64,000 bases of DNA from Bacteroidia bacterium (lineage in GTDB: Bacteria > Bacteroidota > Bacteroidia > J057). The stretch is from positions 62,001 through 126,000 of the forward strand of contig JAUIGE010000008.1 of the NCBI GenBank assembly GCA_030430205.1, given 5' to 3'. Below, one piece after another: positions 51,968 through 59,568 of this stretch (position 1 is its first letter; each line of letters opens with the position of its first letter). The translations under genes were made by a program, and so were the position numbers. The notes under the pieces are model-generated. The model ran no database searches. It worked only from the letters and a program-made list of their open reading frames with translations, and had not been told where the DNA came from.

Positions 51968-52213
51968 GGGATAGATCGTTTTTGAAAAATCACAAAATTT
52001 ATTTCTTTTTTTCAAGGGAAATGATTTGTGTAGTGTGAATCAATGGCTTGGAAAAAAGAATAGATGATCTGGCAGGATCAAGGCCAGGAGTGAATACTAT
52101 TGAAGCAATCCACCGTCACTTTTCCCACATTGAAGCCCCCATCTTTTCTTCTCCAAGCTCTGAGAAATATACTTATCATCATGAAAGGCGATCCGGTTTT
52201 TGCTGTTTTCTTT

Positions 52214-52819
52214 TCACCCGTCGATTCGAGGCAAAAAATCAGCCAAGGGACGGCTTTTGGGTACCCCCAGTTTGTCCTTCATTTCCTGTGTAGAACGATT
52301 TCCAAATAAGGCCTGATCTCCTTTGCTGCGGATATATGCAAATCCTTTGCTGTCTACTCCTCTGTGGTATATCTCCTCAGAAAGGGCTTTTTCTGAATCC
52401 CTAAGCAATTCCCTCGCCTCCATACGCGCAAAAAGCTCCATCTGCTCCTGAATGATCTCCGCCCGCCTGGTTTGTACGGCGAAATAAGCCTGAGCAAATG
52501 CAATCACATCCTTCCGAGGGTCACCATTTTGAGCTATCAGATAACAGGCATATCGTGTTAGCATATAGTCAGGAACCATCTTTGGCTGACCGATACCTGT
52601 TCGCACTTCTTTTTCTATGGGAAAGAAGTGATTGATGACCTCTTCGCCAGATGTTTCGCAAGCAATTTTGGCTTTTCCGATGACGATTTCAAAGTTTCGC
52701 CATTGGGTATAGCCCAGTAATTCCTGCAGTTCTCTGGCCAGCCAATATTCGATGCCTTCGGCATCATTAACGTAGGTTTCAAACGTTTCTCTTAATTGTT
52801 CAAGTTTTTGAATTTTCAT
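52214..52819 (-). CDS. dinD: DNA-damage-inducible protein D (DinD), C-terminally truncated
   Basis: The 201-aa protein carries the DinD/BRO-N core: IEYWLARELQELLGYTQWRNF, INHFFPIEKEVRTGIGQPKMVPDY, LTRYACYLIAQNGDPRKDVIAFAQ and KDKLGVPKSRPLADFLP. DinD in other bacteria continues for about 70-80 more residues after ADFLP; here it ends LPRIDG-stop. DinD is linked to the SOS response and RecA filament disassembly. A perfect 28-bp palindrome and a second long dyad lie just upstream. The truncation may impair function, so a pseudogene is possible. Confidence 0.8.
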   Translation of the reverse strand: MKIQKLEQLRETFETYVNDAEGIEYWLARELQELLGYTQWRNFEIVIGKAKIACETSGEEVINHFFPIEKEVRTGIGQPKMVPDYMLTRYACYLIAQNGDPRKDVIAFAQAYFAVQTRRAEIIQEQMELFARMEARELLRDSEKALSEEIYHRGVDSKGFAYIRSKGDQALFGNRSTQEMKDKLGVPKSRPLADFLPRIDG

Positions 52820-52858
52820 CTTAAAATTTTGTAAAAATGTCCATTTACAGCCATTCTC

Positions 52859-52886
52859 CCTATTTTGCTGACGTCAGCAAAATAGG
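52859..52886. promoter_or_regulatory. Perfect 28-bp palindrome upstream of dinD
   Basis: CCTATTTTGCTGAC followed by its exact reverse complement GTCAGCAAAATAGG sits 40 nt before the dinD ATG. The symmetry has no spacer, as expected for a dimeric repressor operator or a cruciform element. It does not match the LexA boxes I know. Confidence 0.6.
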
Positions 52887-52894
52887 CGAGTTTG

Positions 52895-52940
52895 ATTTTC
52901 TATCCTTGTCTTTTTAGAGGGTAGTTACAAGATAGAAAAT
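52895..52940. promoter_or_regulatory. Second long dyad upstream of dinD
   Basis: ATTTTCTATC (52895-52904) pairs with GATAGAAAAT (52931-52940), and TTGT/ACAA extend the stem after a one-base bulge, leaving a 17-nt loop. It is 8 nt from the 28-bp palindrome. It may be part of a divergent operator. Confidence 0.45.
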
Positions 52941-53019
52941 AATTTGGTATGTACATATTTGAGGAAATCATGCCTTGATTTCAGGAATAGCCTGCTTGAT
53001 TCTTCCTCGACTTACCTTC

Positions 53020-53166
53020 TTATAGCAGAAACATGAGTCCGTAAGCAATGAGAAATATCCCCATTAACAAGAGGAAGCCTAAAAGAGAAGAAATTTGGCT
53101 CTTTAGAAGCTCGTTCTGGCTCTTATTAGTTGGATGGTCTATCCTGGAATTAATTATAGATGACAT
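53020..53166 (-). CDS. Small single-helix membrane protein (48 aa)
   Basis: An ATG at 53164-53166 overlaps the end of the upstream small gene by 17 nt and opens a 48-codon frame. The N-terminal half is polar (SSIINSRIDHPTNKSQNELL) and the C-terminal half is one hydrophobic helix (SLLGFLLLMGIFLIAYGLMF). The layout and the clean membrane segment argue for a real gene. No family is recognised. Confidence 0.5.
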   Translation of the reverse strand: MSSIINSRIDHPTNKSQNELLKSQISSLLGFLLLMGIFLIAYGLMFLL

Positions 53167-53401
53167 AGGCCCACCCAACAACAAGAGCAGATCTAACTGT
53201 TGTTACCACCTGCAGGTTGATTATTTTTCCAGACAGGCTGAGGTCGATGGCTGGAACCACCCAATCGCTCCAAACAGCAAGCAGTAGTCCCACCATTCCG
53301 AGATAGAAGAAAACCTTATAGCTAGCATCCTTATATTTTTTCCAGGCCAATATAAACAGGCCTGCAAATATTACATATAAAGATAATCTTAAAATTTCCA
53401 T
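53150..53401 (-). CDS. Small membrane protein (83 aa)
   Basis: The 83-aa protein starts MEILRLSLYVIFAGLFILAW and has two or three short hydrophobic helices separated by a basic turn (KKYKDASYK). It ends ALVVGWAYVIYN. The start chosen is the ATG at 53399-53401; a longer version to 53449 would run into the MITE-like element. The function is unknown. It probably forms a unit with the 48-aa gene downstream. Confidence 0.55.
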   Translation of the reverse strand: MEILRLSLYVIFAGLFILAWKKYKDASYKVFFYLGMVGLLLAVWSDWVVPAIDLSLSGKIINLQVVTTVRSALVVGWAYVIYN

Positions 53402-53404
53402 CTT

Positions 53405-53675
53405 AGTACAGGACAAAAAATGAAAGTCATGAATTATAAACATCCTCAAAGTCCTGAAGGGACGCTATATACTACGATCGGGCAAAGCCCGATCATTCGA
53501 TTCACACCAGGTCTTAAAGCCCTGAAAGGGCGATATTTTAGCTATGGCTTCCTAAGGTATGCCGTCCTTTCAGGACTTCTATTGGGGGCGTTTACCTTCA
53601 TGGGGCTTCGCCCCATGCTGAATATGGCGTCCCTTCAGGACTTTGGGGGACTTTCCTGAAAAATTGCCCTGTACT
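53405..53675. mobile_element. MITE-like element with nested terminal inverted repeats, about 270 bp
   Basis: The outer ends AGTACAGGACAA (53405) and, inverted, AGTACAGGGCAA (53661-53675) enclose near-perfect 22-bp inverted arms (53444-53465 and 53627-53648, one mismatch). Inside are further palindromes: GATCGGGC-AAA-GCCCGATC (53476-53494), CATGGGGC-TTC-GCCCCATG (53599-53617), and a pair around CCTGAAAGG/CCTTTCAGG. There is no transposase; the only open frame (53420-53659) is repeat-encoded. The layout is that of a nonautonomous palindromic element or REP-type unit. Confidence 0.75.
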
Positions 53676-53719
53676 GAAAAAGGGTTTATGTATTTTTAGA
53701 AAATTCCAACATCATTTGT

Positions 53720-54405
53720 ATGAAACATTTCTTCCTTTTCCTGTTCCTGCTCCCCCTCTTTCTTTCTGCCCAGAACTTGTAGGAACTCCCGGGCCCCTTA
53801 GTTCACCCTTAATGGGTTTTTTGGATGAAATCAGCAATGATTGGGAGGCCTGGCAACAACTTCCAAGCCCAGTCATGGCGGCCGATTCTCTCTTTCCTTT
53901 TTATACAGATGCCTTTTTCACCAACCTGGACACGGGTTGGGTGATCGGATGGAATCAACAGATTCTCTATACCCATAGTGCAGGTCAAAGCTGGACGCAA
54001 TTACCCAGCCCTGATAGCAGTGTCAATGAATTGAATGGCATTGTTATCACACCTGACTCTCAGAAAATATGGATTGTGGGGAATGAGGGTTTGCTCATCA
54101 CGACTCAGGTATTGTCTGTTATCATTGGTGGAATCCGGGAAGAGCCTGGAAGGGATTGTGCTATTTTCCCCAATCCCAACAACGGGAGTTTTCACATACA
54201 AAATCCATTTCCCCAACAGCGAAAAGAAGCCTTGATCATGCTTTATGATATGCAAGGAAGATTGCTTGTGGAGCAATCCCTTTCCTTTACTTCAGGGGAA
54301 AAGCAAAAAGTGGATTTTGAGGGTCTGGATCCCGGATTGTATCTGCTTCAGCTGATGGCTGAAGGGGAGGTATTCCGGATTAAGAAGGTATGGATTGCTA
54401 AATAG
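53720..54405 (+). pseudogene. T9SS-exported BNR/YCF48-like protein, frameshifted and shortened
   Basis: An ATG at 53720 encodes a clean signal peptide (MKHFFLFLFLLPLFLSAQNL) that stops after 20 codons. One frame over, the rest runs to 54405. It contains one YCF48/BNR-type blade (DAFFTNLDTGWVIGWNQQI, then QSWTQLPSPDSSVNELNGI), followed directly by a Por secretion tail (CAIFPNPNNGSFHIQNP, then LIMLYDMQGRLLVEQS and GLYLLQLMAEGE). Related proteins have several blades. A frameshift at about 53783 and an internal deletion explain this. A sequencing error could account for the shift but not the short propeller. Confidence 0.7.
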
Positions 54406-54414
54406 GCTATTTGC

Positions 54415-55188
54415 TTAACCCTTTAACGATTTCACAAATCCCAATATATCCCCCTCCAAATCCAAACTTCCTTCCAGCATTTTCACAAATGCGCTCCCAA
54501 TAATGGCTCCCCGCGCATAAGCGCTCGCCTGGCGGAAACTTTCCGCATCCTTTATCCCAAACCCGATCAATCGGGGATTCTCCAGCGCCATGGCATTCAC
54601 CCGCTCAAAATAAGCGAGCTGCTTAGCAGAAAGGCCGCTTGTCTTGCCGGTAGTACTACTACTGGAAACCATGTAGATAAAGCCCTCGCTGAGCGCGTCT
54701 ATCTTACGGATGCGGTTTTCGGCAGTCGTCGGACTGATGAGAAAAATGTTGCTGAGGCCATTTTTTTGAAATGCCTGTTGGTAGTTTTTTTCATATTCAG
54801 AGATAGGCAAATCAGGCAAAATAAGGCCATCAATGCCTGTTTCGGCACATTTTTCCAAAAAATTGTCCATACCAAATTGCATCACGGGATTGAGGTATCC
54901 CATGAGAAGGATTGGAATGCCCGTGTCCTCCCGCAAGCCTTCCAACTGCTCAAAGAGCAGCTTAAGGCTCATCCCATTGTCAAGCGCCAGCTTGCTGCTG
55001 TGCTGGATCGTCGGCCCATCGGCGATGGGATCAGAAAAGGGAATCCCGATTTCAATCATATCCACTCCAGCCCTATCCAGGCTGCGGATGATCCTGCGAG
55101 TATCCTCCAGCCGGGGAAATCCGGCCGTGAAAAATATATTGAGGATGGGGCGATCCGTTTGTTGAAAACAACTTTTGATTCTATTCAT
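54415..55188 (-). CDS. trpA: Tryptophan synthase alpha chain
   Basis: From the ATG at 55188 the protein is 257 aa, standard for TrpA. Conserved segments are ILNIFFTAGFPRLEDT, MIEIGIPFSDPIADGPTIQ with the catalytic acidic residues, GLILPDLPISEYE, and FIYMVSSSSTTGKTS. It releases indole from indole-3-glycerol phosphate and channels it to TrpB. Its start overlaps the trpB stop by 8 nt. It is the last gene of the trp operon. Confidence 0.96.
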   Translation of the reverse strand: MNRIKSCFQQTDRPILNIFFTAGFPRLEDTRRIIRSLDRAGVDMIEIGIPFSDPIADGPTIQHSSKLALDNGMSLKLLFEQLEGLREDTGIPILLMGYLNPVMQFGMDNFLEKCAETGIDGLILPDLPISEYEKNYQQAFQKNGLSNIFLISPTTAENRIRKIDALSEGFIYMVSSSSTTGKTSGLSAKQLAYFERVNAMALENPRLIGFGIKDAESFRQASAYARGAIIGSAFVKMLEGSLDLEGDILGFVKSLKG

Positions 55189-56461
55189 TTCGCTTCTTTT
55201 TCCATTCAATGTAGGTCTGCAAATCTTTGTCGCCTCTGCCAGAGAGATTGACGACCACCACATCACTGGCTTGAAAATCAAGCTGATCCAGAGCCGCCAG
55301 GGCATGCGCCGATTCTATGGCGGGAATGATTCCCTCCATCTCTGCGAGCAGGAAGCCTGCTTCAATGGACTCCGCGTCGGTGGCACTGAGGAAAATCGCA
55401 CGCCCCTTCTCTTTGAGATGGGCATAGATTGGGCCTATGCCCGGATAGTCCAGACCCGCCGAGATAGAATGCGGCTCAATCACCTGTCCATCAGCCGTCT
55501 GCATCAGCAAGGTTTTGCTGCCGTGCAGGATCCCCACCTTTCCCAGAAAGGTAGTTGCAGCGGATTTATCCGTGTGGACGCCATGTCCGGCGGCTTCTAC
55601 CGCCACCAGTTTCACTTCCTCTTCATCGAGATAATGGTAAAATGCCCCTGCTGCATTGCTGCCACCACCTACGCAGGCCAGGATATAATCCGGATTTTCG
55701 CGGCCCGTTTGGGCTTTGAGTTGCCAGCGCATCTCCTCGCTGATGACCGACTGAAAACGGGCGACCATATCCGGATAGGGATGCGGCCCGACCACCGAAC
55801 CGATGATGTAGTGGGTGTCCGTTGGATGGTTTATCCAATGACGCATGGCTTCGTTGGTGGCGTCTTTGAGGGTGCGGCTGCCCGTCAGGGCGGGGATGAC
55901 CTGGGCACCGAGCATGAGCATGCGCTCTACATTGGGGCGCTGCCGGGCGATGTCAACTTCGCCCATGTAGACGATGCATTCCATGCCCATCAGGGCACAA
56001 ACCGTAGCCGTGGCTACTCCATGCTGCCCAGCGCCGGTTTCGGCGATGATTTTCTGCTTGCCGAGGCGCTTTGCCAGCAGGATCTGGCCCAGGGTATTGT
56101 TCACTTTGTGAGCGCCGGTATGGTTGAGGTCTTCCCGCTTGAGGAAAATATTTGTCTGGTATTTTTCAGAAAGCCTTTTGGCAAAGTAAAGCGGCGAAGG
56201 CCGCCCGACATAATCCTTCAGCAATTGCTGAAACTCCTGCTGAAAAGAGGGCTCCGCCATGATCCCGAGATAGCGCTGCCGCAGTTCTTCTACATTGGGA
56301 TACAGCATTTCCGGGATAAATGCGCCTCCGAAATTCCCATAGTAACCGTTTTCGTCCACCTGGAAGGGGGAAGGGTTTTGGGTTTTGGGTTTCGGGTTTT
56401 GGGTTTCGGGTTTTGAGTTTTGGGTTTCGGGTTTCATCTGCTCATTTGCTAATTTACTCAT
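55181..56461 (-). CDS. trpB: Tryptophan synthase beta chain with repeat-derived N-terminal extension
   Basis: The 426-aa protein is an intact TrpB, with the PLP Lys in DLNHTGAHKVNNTLGQ, the phosphate loop CVGGGSNAAG and the C-terminal VVVNLSGRGDKD. Typical Bacteroidota TrpB begins at about VDENGYYGNFGGAFIPEM. Here about 30 extra residues precede it, encoded by an 8-bp array and a 7-bp array (KPETQNSKPETQNPKPKTQ). The ATG (56459-56461) overlaps the trpF stop as ATGA, both being part of the 8-bp repeat. A second in-frame ATG is present within the array. Confidence 0.95.
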   Translation of the reverse strand: MSKLANEQMKPETQNSKPETQNPKPKTQNPSPFQVDENGYYGNFGGAFIPEMLYPNVEELRQRYLGIMAEPSFQQEFQQLLKDYVGRPSPLYFAKRLSEKYQTNIFLKREDLNHTGAHKVNNTLGQILLAKRLGKQKIIAETGAGQHGVATATVCALMGMECIVYMGEVDIARQRPNVERMLMLGAQVIPALTGSRTLKDATNEAMRHWINHPTDTHYIIGSVVGPHPYPDMVARFQSVISEEMRWQLKAQTGRENPDYILACVGGGSNAAGAFYHYLDEEEVKLVAVEAAGHGVHTDKSAATTFLGKVGILHGSKTLLMQTADGQVIEPHSISAGLDYPGIGPIYAHLKEKGRAIFLSATDAESIEAGFLLAEMEGIIPAIESAHALAALDQLDFQASDVVVVNLSGRGDKDLQTYIEWKKKRNE

Positions 56462-56475
56462 CTGCTAATCTGTTC
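56373..56475 (-). repeat. Composite repeat at the trpF-trpB junction: 8-bp array then 7-bp array
   Basis: On the plus strand nine heptamers GGGTTTT/GGGTTTC (56373-56435) are followed by five octamers (ATCTGCTC, ATTTGCTA, ATTTACTC, ATCTGCTA, ATCTGTTC; 56436-56475). In the direction of trp transcription the octamers come first and give the trpF stop and trpB start; the heptamers then encode the TrpB N-terminus. Confidence 0.95.
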
Positions 56476-57069
56476 AATCTGCTCAATCCTCTTCCTCCCC
56501 GGCTCGCTTTCAAAGCGGCTGTTGATATCCACAGCAAAAAGCTGAGGATGAGCGAATTGCATCGCTTTATCTATATTGTCGGGGCCGATGCCTCCGCTGA
56601 GGAAGAATGGCACTTTCAATCTGTATTTGTCTAAAATGGACCAATCAAAGCCATACCCATTTCCGCCAGGCAGTTCGCCTTGGGTGTCAAACAGAAAGTA
56701 GTCAACTCTATCCTGATAAGGGATCAGTTTGTCAAAATCAAAGGCTGAATTCACAGCAAAGACTTTAATCAGAGACAAGCCTTTTTCATGAAGGCTTTGG
56801 CAAAAAGCTGGCGATTCCTGACCATGCAACTGGATCAAATCCAGCCCATAGTCTTCCGCAGTTTGCAGAATCACAGCCTCAGTAGCATTGACAAAAACGC
56901 CTACCTTTTTACTTCCACCCAGTCCTTTCACCCAATCAGGCTGGAGCAGATGCCCAACAAAGCGAGAGGATGGGGGGTAAAAAATAAGGCCAATAAAGTC
57001 TGGTTTTGTGCCCAAAACCTCCCGAATATTCGCAGGAAATTTCAGGCCACAAATTTTTAAGAGTGGCAT
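56458..57069 (-). CDS. trpF: Phosphoribosylanthranilate isomerase
   Basis: From the ATG at 57069 the protein is 203 aa. It has KICGLKFPANIREV with the catalytic Cys, FIGLIFYPPSSRFVG, LIQLHGQESPAFCQ, FLFDTQGELPGGNGYGFDW with the catalytic Asp, and FFLSGGIGPDNI. It converts phosphoribosylanthranilate to CdRP. An in-frame extension to 57126 is made entirely of 7-bp repeat (residues like RNPKPET) and is optional. The final residues IEQIEQISR come from octamer-like sequence. Confidence 0.94.
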   Translation of the reverse strand: MPLLKICGLKFPANIREVLGTKPDFIGLIFYPPSSRFVGHLLQPDWVKGLGGSKKVGVFVNATEAVILQTAEDYGLDLIQLHGQESPAFCQSLHEKGLSLIKVFAVNSAFDFDKLIPYQDRVDYFLFDTQGELPGGNGYGFDWSILDKYRLKVPFFLSGGIGPDNIDKAMQFAHPQLFAVDINSRFESEPGRKRIEQIEQISR

Positions 57070-57075
57070 AAAGAT

Positions 57076-57124
57076 GGGTTTTGGGTTCCTCGTTTCGGGT
57101 TTCGGGTTTCGGGTTTCGGGTTGC
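57076..57124 (-). repeat. 7-bp tandem repeat GGGTTTC, 7 units, between trpC and trpF
   Basis: Seven heptamers (GGGTTTT, GGGTTCC, TCGTTTC, GGGTTTC three times, GGGTTGC) fill most of the trpC-trpF gap, ending 6 nt before the trpF ATG. They are open in the trpF frame. Confidence 0.9.
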
Positions 57125-57153
57125 AAGCTGAAATCAGAAACCAGGAACTACAA

Positions 57154-57942
57154 TTAAAGTTTTTGGATAAACTCAGCGCAAGCCCGAGACGGATCGGCTT
57201 CTCTCATGAAGTGCTCACCGATGAGGAATCCCTGGAAGCCCGCTTCCCTCAGCTGCCGAACGGTGTTCGGCTCTTTGATGCCGCTTTCAGCGACTTTCAC
57301 ATAGCGATCAGGAATTTTTTCGACCAGCGAAAAGGAGGTTTCCAGATTTACCTGAAAATTGTTCAGGTTACGGTTGTTGACGCCGATCATTTTGACATGC
57401 GGGTCAAAACGAAGGCTTTCTTCCAATTCCTTTTCGTTGTGGATTTCCAGCAGCACTTCCATCCCCAGTGACTCAGCGATGCTGCTGAAGCGCATGACTT
57501 CCCAGGGTGCAAGCACCGCTGCGATCAGCAGAATGGCATCCGCTCCCATGGCCTTTGCTTCGGCAATCTGGTACTCATCTACGATGAAGTCTTTCCGCAA
57601 AATGGGCAATTCAAGCTTTTCCCTTACCTCAACAAGGTCTTCCCCACCGCCGCCAAAGTAAGGCCCATCCGTCAGTACGGAAATGCCCGCCACGCCAGCC
57701 TGGGCGTAACCCTGGGCTACTTCAACGACATCCAGCCCGGGGTGTATTTCCCCTTTGGAAGGAGAACGGCGTTTTATTTCGGCGATGATGCCGTTGCTAC
57801 CCTCGGCTTTGAGAGATTTTGCAAGTGAAAAACACCGACGTTTAAAAAAAACACCTTCTTCCAGGTCAGCAATGCGCAGCTGAGCTCTGTTTGCCTCCAC
57901 TTCGTGGATTTTTTGGACGATGATCTTGTCGAGAATACTCAT
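57154..57942 (-). CDS. trpC: Indole-3-glycerol-phosphate synthase
   Basis: The 262-aa protein has the family motifs GIIAEIKRRSPSKGEIHPG with the catalytic Lys, AGISVLTDGPYFGG, LPILRKDFIVDEYQI, ADAILLIAAVL, MIGVNNRNLNNFQVNL and VAESGIKEPNTVRQL. It closes the indole ring from CdRP. It is a stand-alone TrpC, not fused to TrpF. It lies 28 nt downstream of trpD. Confidence 0.96.
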   Translation of the reverse strand: MSILDKIIVQKIHEVEANRAQLRIADLEEGVFFKRRCFSLAKSLKAEGSNGIIAEIKRRSPSKGEIHPGLDVVEVAQGYAQAGVAGISVLTDGPYFGGGGEDLVEVREKLELPILRKDFIVDEYQIAEAKAMGADAILLIAAVLAPWEVMRFSSIAESLGMEVLLEIHNEKELEESLRFDPHVKMIGVNNRNLNNFQVNLETSFSLVEKIPDRYVKVAESGIKEPNTVRQLREAGFQGFLIGEHFMREADPSRACAEFIQKL

Positions 57943-57970
57943 GGGATATATGCTTTTTCAAAGAACAAAC

Positions 57971-58978
57971 TTAAGAAAAAACTGCTTGTGAGGCAGCAAC
58001 TAACTTTTCAAATGCCTGCAAGGCTTTTCCACTTTTGAGGGAAGTCCGGGCGATGTTGACCGCTTCTTCCAATGAATAAGCTGGTTTTGCCAGGTGAATG
58101 GCCAATGCAGCATTGGCAAAAACAACCGACTCCTGTGCTTTAGAGCCTTTTCCCTGCAAGACTTGCATGAAAATTTGGGCAGCTTCCTTAACGGTTTTTC
58201 CCCCTGCCAACTCTTCTTCTTTCACCTTCTCCAATCCAAAATTTCCGGCATGCAAAATGGCCTCTCCACGCGAAGAAGCCACTTTTGCGCCGTCTGTCAG
58301 GGTGATTTCATCATAGCCATCCAGGGCATGAAGGATACAAAAGCGGGTGGCACTTTTCTGGTAAATGTATTGGTAGAGTCGTAGCAACTCAAGGCTGAAG
58401 ACGCCCACCAATTGCTTTTTGGGAAAAGCCGGATTGACCATGGGACCCAGCATATTGAAGAAGGTCTTCATGCCTAATTCACGGCGGATCGGTCCAACAT
58501 TTTTCATAGCTGGATGAAATAGCGGTGCATGCAAAAAGCAAATATGGGCCTGCTCCATTTGCCGCCGAAGCATCTTCGGATCACTGGTAAAGCGGTAGCC
58601 CAGCTGCTCCATGACATTGGAGCTGCCGGAGATGGATGACACGCCATAATTGCCGTGCTTGACCACAGGGATGCCTGCTCCGGCCACCACAAAGGTCGTT
58701 AGGGTCGAAATATTGAAGGTGTCCTTCCCATCGCCACCTGTACCGCAAAGATCCATCGGATCAAAATCTGCCATGTCCACCCGCAAACACAGGTCTAGCA
58801 TAGCATCGCGAAAACCCTCCAACTCTGGTACGGTGATCGTGCGCATATTGTAAATGGTCAAAAATGAGGCAACCTGGCTGAGGTTGTATTTGCCCTGTGC
58901 AATGTCCTTCAGCACCTCTTTTGCTTCCGCTTTGCTCAGCGAATTGTGGTTATATAGATGATTGAGTATCGCTTTCAT
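57971..58978 (-). CDS. trpD: Anthranilate phosphoribosyltransferase
   Basis: From the ATG at 58978 the protein is 335 aa. The PRPP site is DLCGTGGDGKDTFNIS; other conserved parts are VVKHGNYGVSSISGSSNVMEQLG, PIRRELGMKTFFNMLGPMVNPA and the DGYDEITLTD segment. It joins anthranilate to PRPP. The reading frame overlaps the trpG end by 29 nt. A start at 58987 three codons upstream (MENMKAIL) is also possible. Confidence 0.95.
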   Translation of the reverse strand: MKAILNHLYNHNSLSKAEAKEVLKDIAQGKYNLSQVASFLTIYNMRTITVPELEGFRDAMLDLCLRVDMADFDPMDLCGTGGDGKDTFNISTLTTFVVAGAGIPVVKHGNYGVSSISGSSNVMEQLGYRFTSDPKMLRRQMEQAHICFLHAPLFHPAMKNVGPIRRELGMKTFFNMLGPMVNPAFPKKQLVGVFSLELLRLYQYIYQKSATRFCILHALDGYDEITLTDGAKVASSRGEAILHAGNFGLEKVKEEELAGGKTVKEAAQIFMQVLQGKGSKAQESVVFANAALAIHLAKPAYSLEEAVNIARTSLKSGKALQAFEKLVAASQAVFS

Positions 58979-59555
58979 GTTTTCCATTTTGAATCCAATT
59001 GTAAATGATGCGTTTTCCGTGAGGTGTGAGGATAGACTCCGGGTGAAATTGCAGCCCGGCCACGTCATATTCAACATGGCGGATCGCCATCGGCTCCCCC
59101 TCTTTGTCTCTGGCTGTAATGCTAAGTGTTTTGCCGACACTGGTCGGTTCTATGGCCCAGGAGTGATAGCGACCAACGACGATTTCAGCCTCCAGCCCGC
59201 GGAAAAGCGGCTCCTTTTTGCTTTCCAAATGGATCAGCGTAGCGATGCCGTGGAGGACAGTTTCGCGGTTGTAGAGCTTCGCTCCGAAGCATTCGCCTAT
59301 GGCCTGGTGTCCCAGGCAGATGCCCAAAATGCTCTTGTGGGGCGCGTAGCGCTCAATCAAGGCGGGCATGATGCCCGCCTCGGAAGGAAGACCGGGCCCC
59401 GGCGAGAGCAGGATTTTGTCGTATTTTTCCACCTCCGACAAGTCGATTTTGTCATTTCGAATAACATCCGTTTGCTTCCTCAGGCCGAGTTCCTCCAGGA
59501 TATGGACCAGGTTGTAGGTAAAGGAATCGTAATTATCTAAAACAAGGATTTTCAT
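58950..59555 (-). CDS. trpG: Anthranilate synthase component II (glutamine amidotransferase)
   Basis: From the ATG at 59555 the protein is 201 aa. It starts MKILVLDNYDSFTYNLVHIL and has LLSPGPGLPSEAG, ILGICLGHQAIGECFG with the catalytic Cys, and the C-terminal His-Glu pair in GLQFHPESILTPHG. It supplies ammonia to TrpE. The gap to trpE is 13 nt. A longer open frame overlapping trpE is not used. Confidence 0.96.
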   Translation of the reverse strand: MKILVLDNYDSFTYNLVHILEELGLRKQTDVIRNDKIDLSEVEKYDKILLSPGPGLPSEAGIMPALIERYAPHKSILGICLGHQAIGECFGAKLYNRETVLHGIATLIHLESKKEPLFRGLEAEIVVGRYHSWAIEPTSVGKTLSITARDKEGEPMAIRHVEYDVAGLQFHPESILTPHGKRIIYNWIQNGKHESDTQSSI

Positions 59556-59568
59556 TGTTCTGTCTGCA

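Noticed and set aside
52048-52293. 81-codon plus-strand frame overlapping the end of dinD
   Set aside because: No recognised domain, mostly antisense to dinD; kept only as noncoding flank.
53048-53287. 79-codon plus-strand frame opposite the two small membrane proteins
   Set aside because: The minus strand gives clean membrane helices in overlapping frames; the plus frame has no such pattern.
53420-53659. 79-codon frame in the MITE-like element
   Set aside because: It is made of the palindromic element; typical spurious annotation.
55175-56416. 413-codon plus-strand frame opposite trpB
   Set aside because: It is fully antisense to an intact trpB and ends in the 7-bp array, whose lack of stops lengthens the frame artificially.
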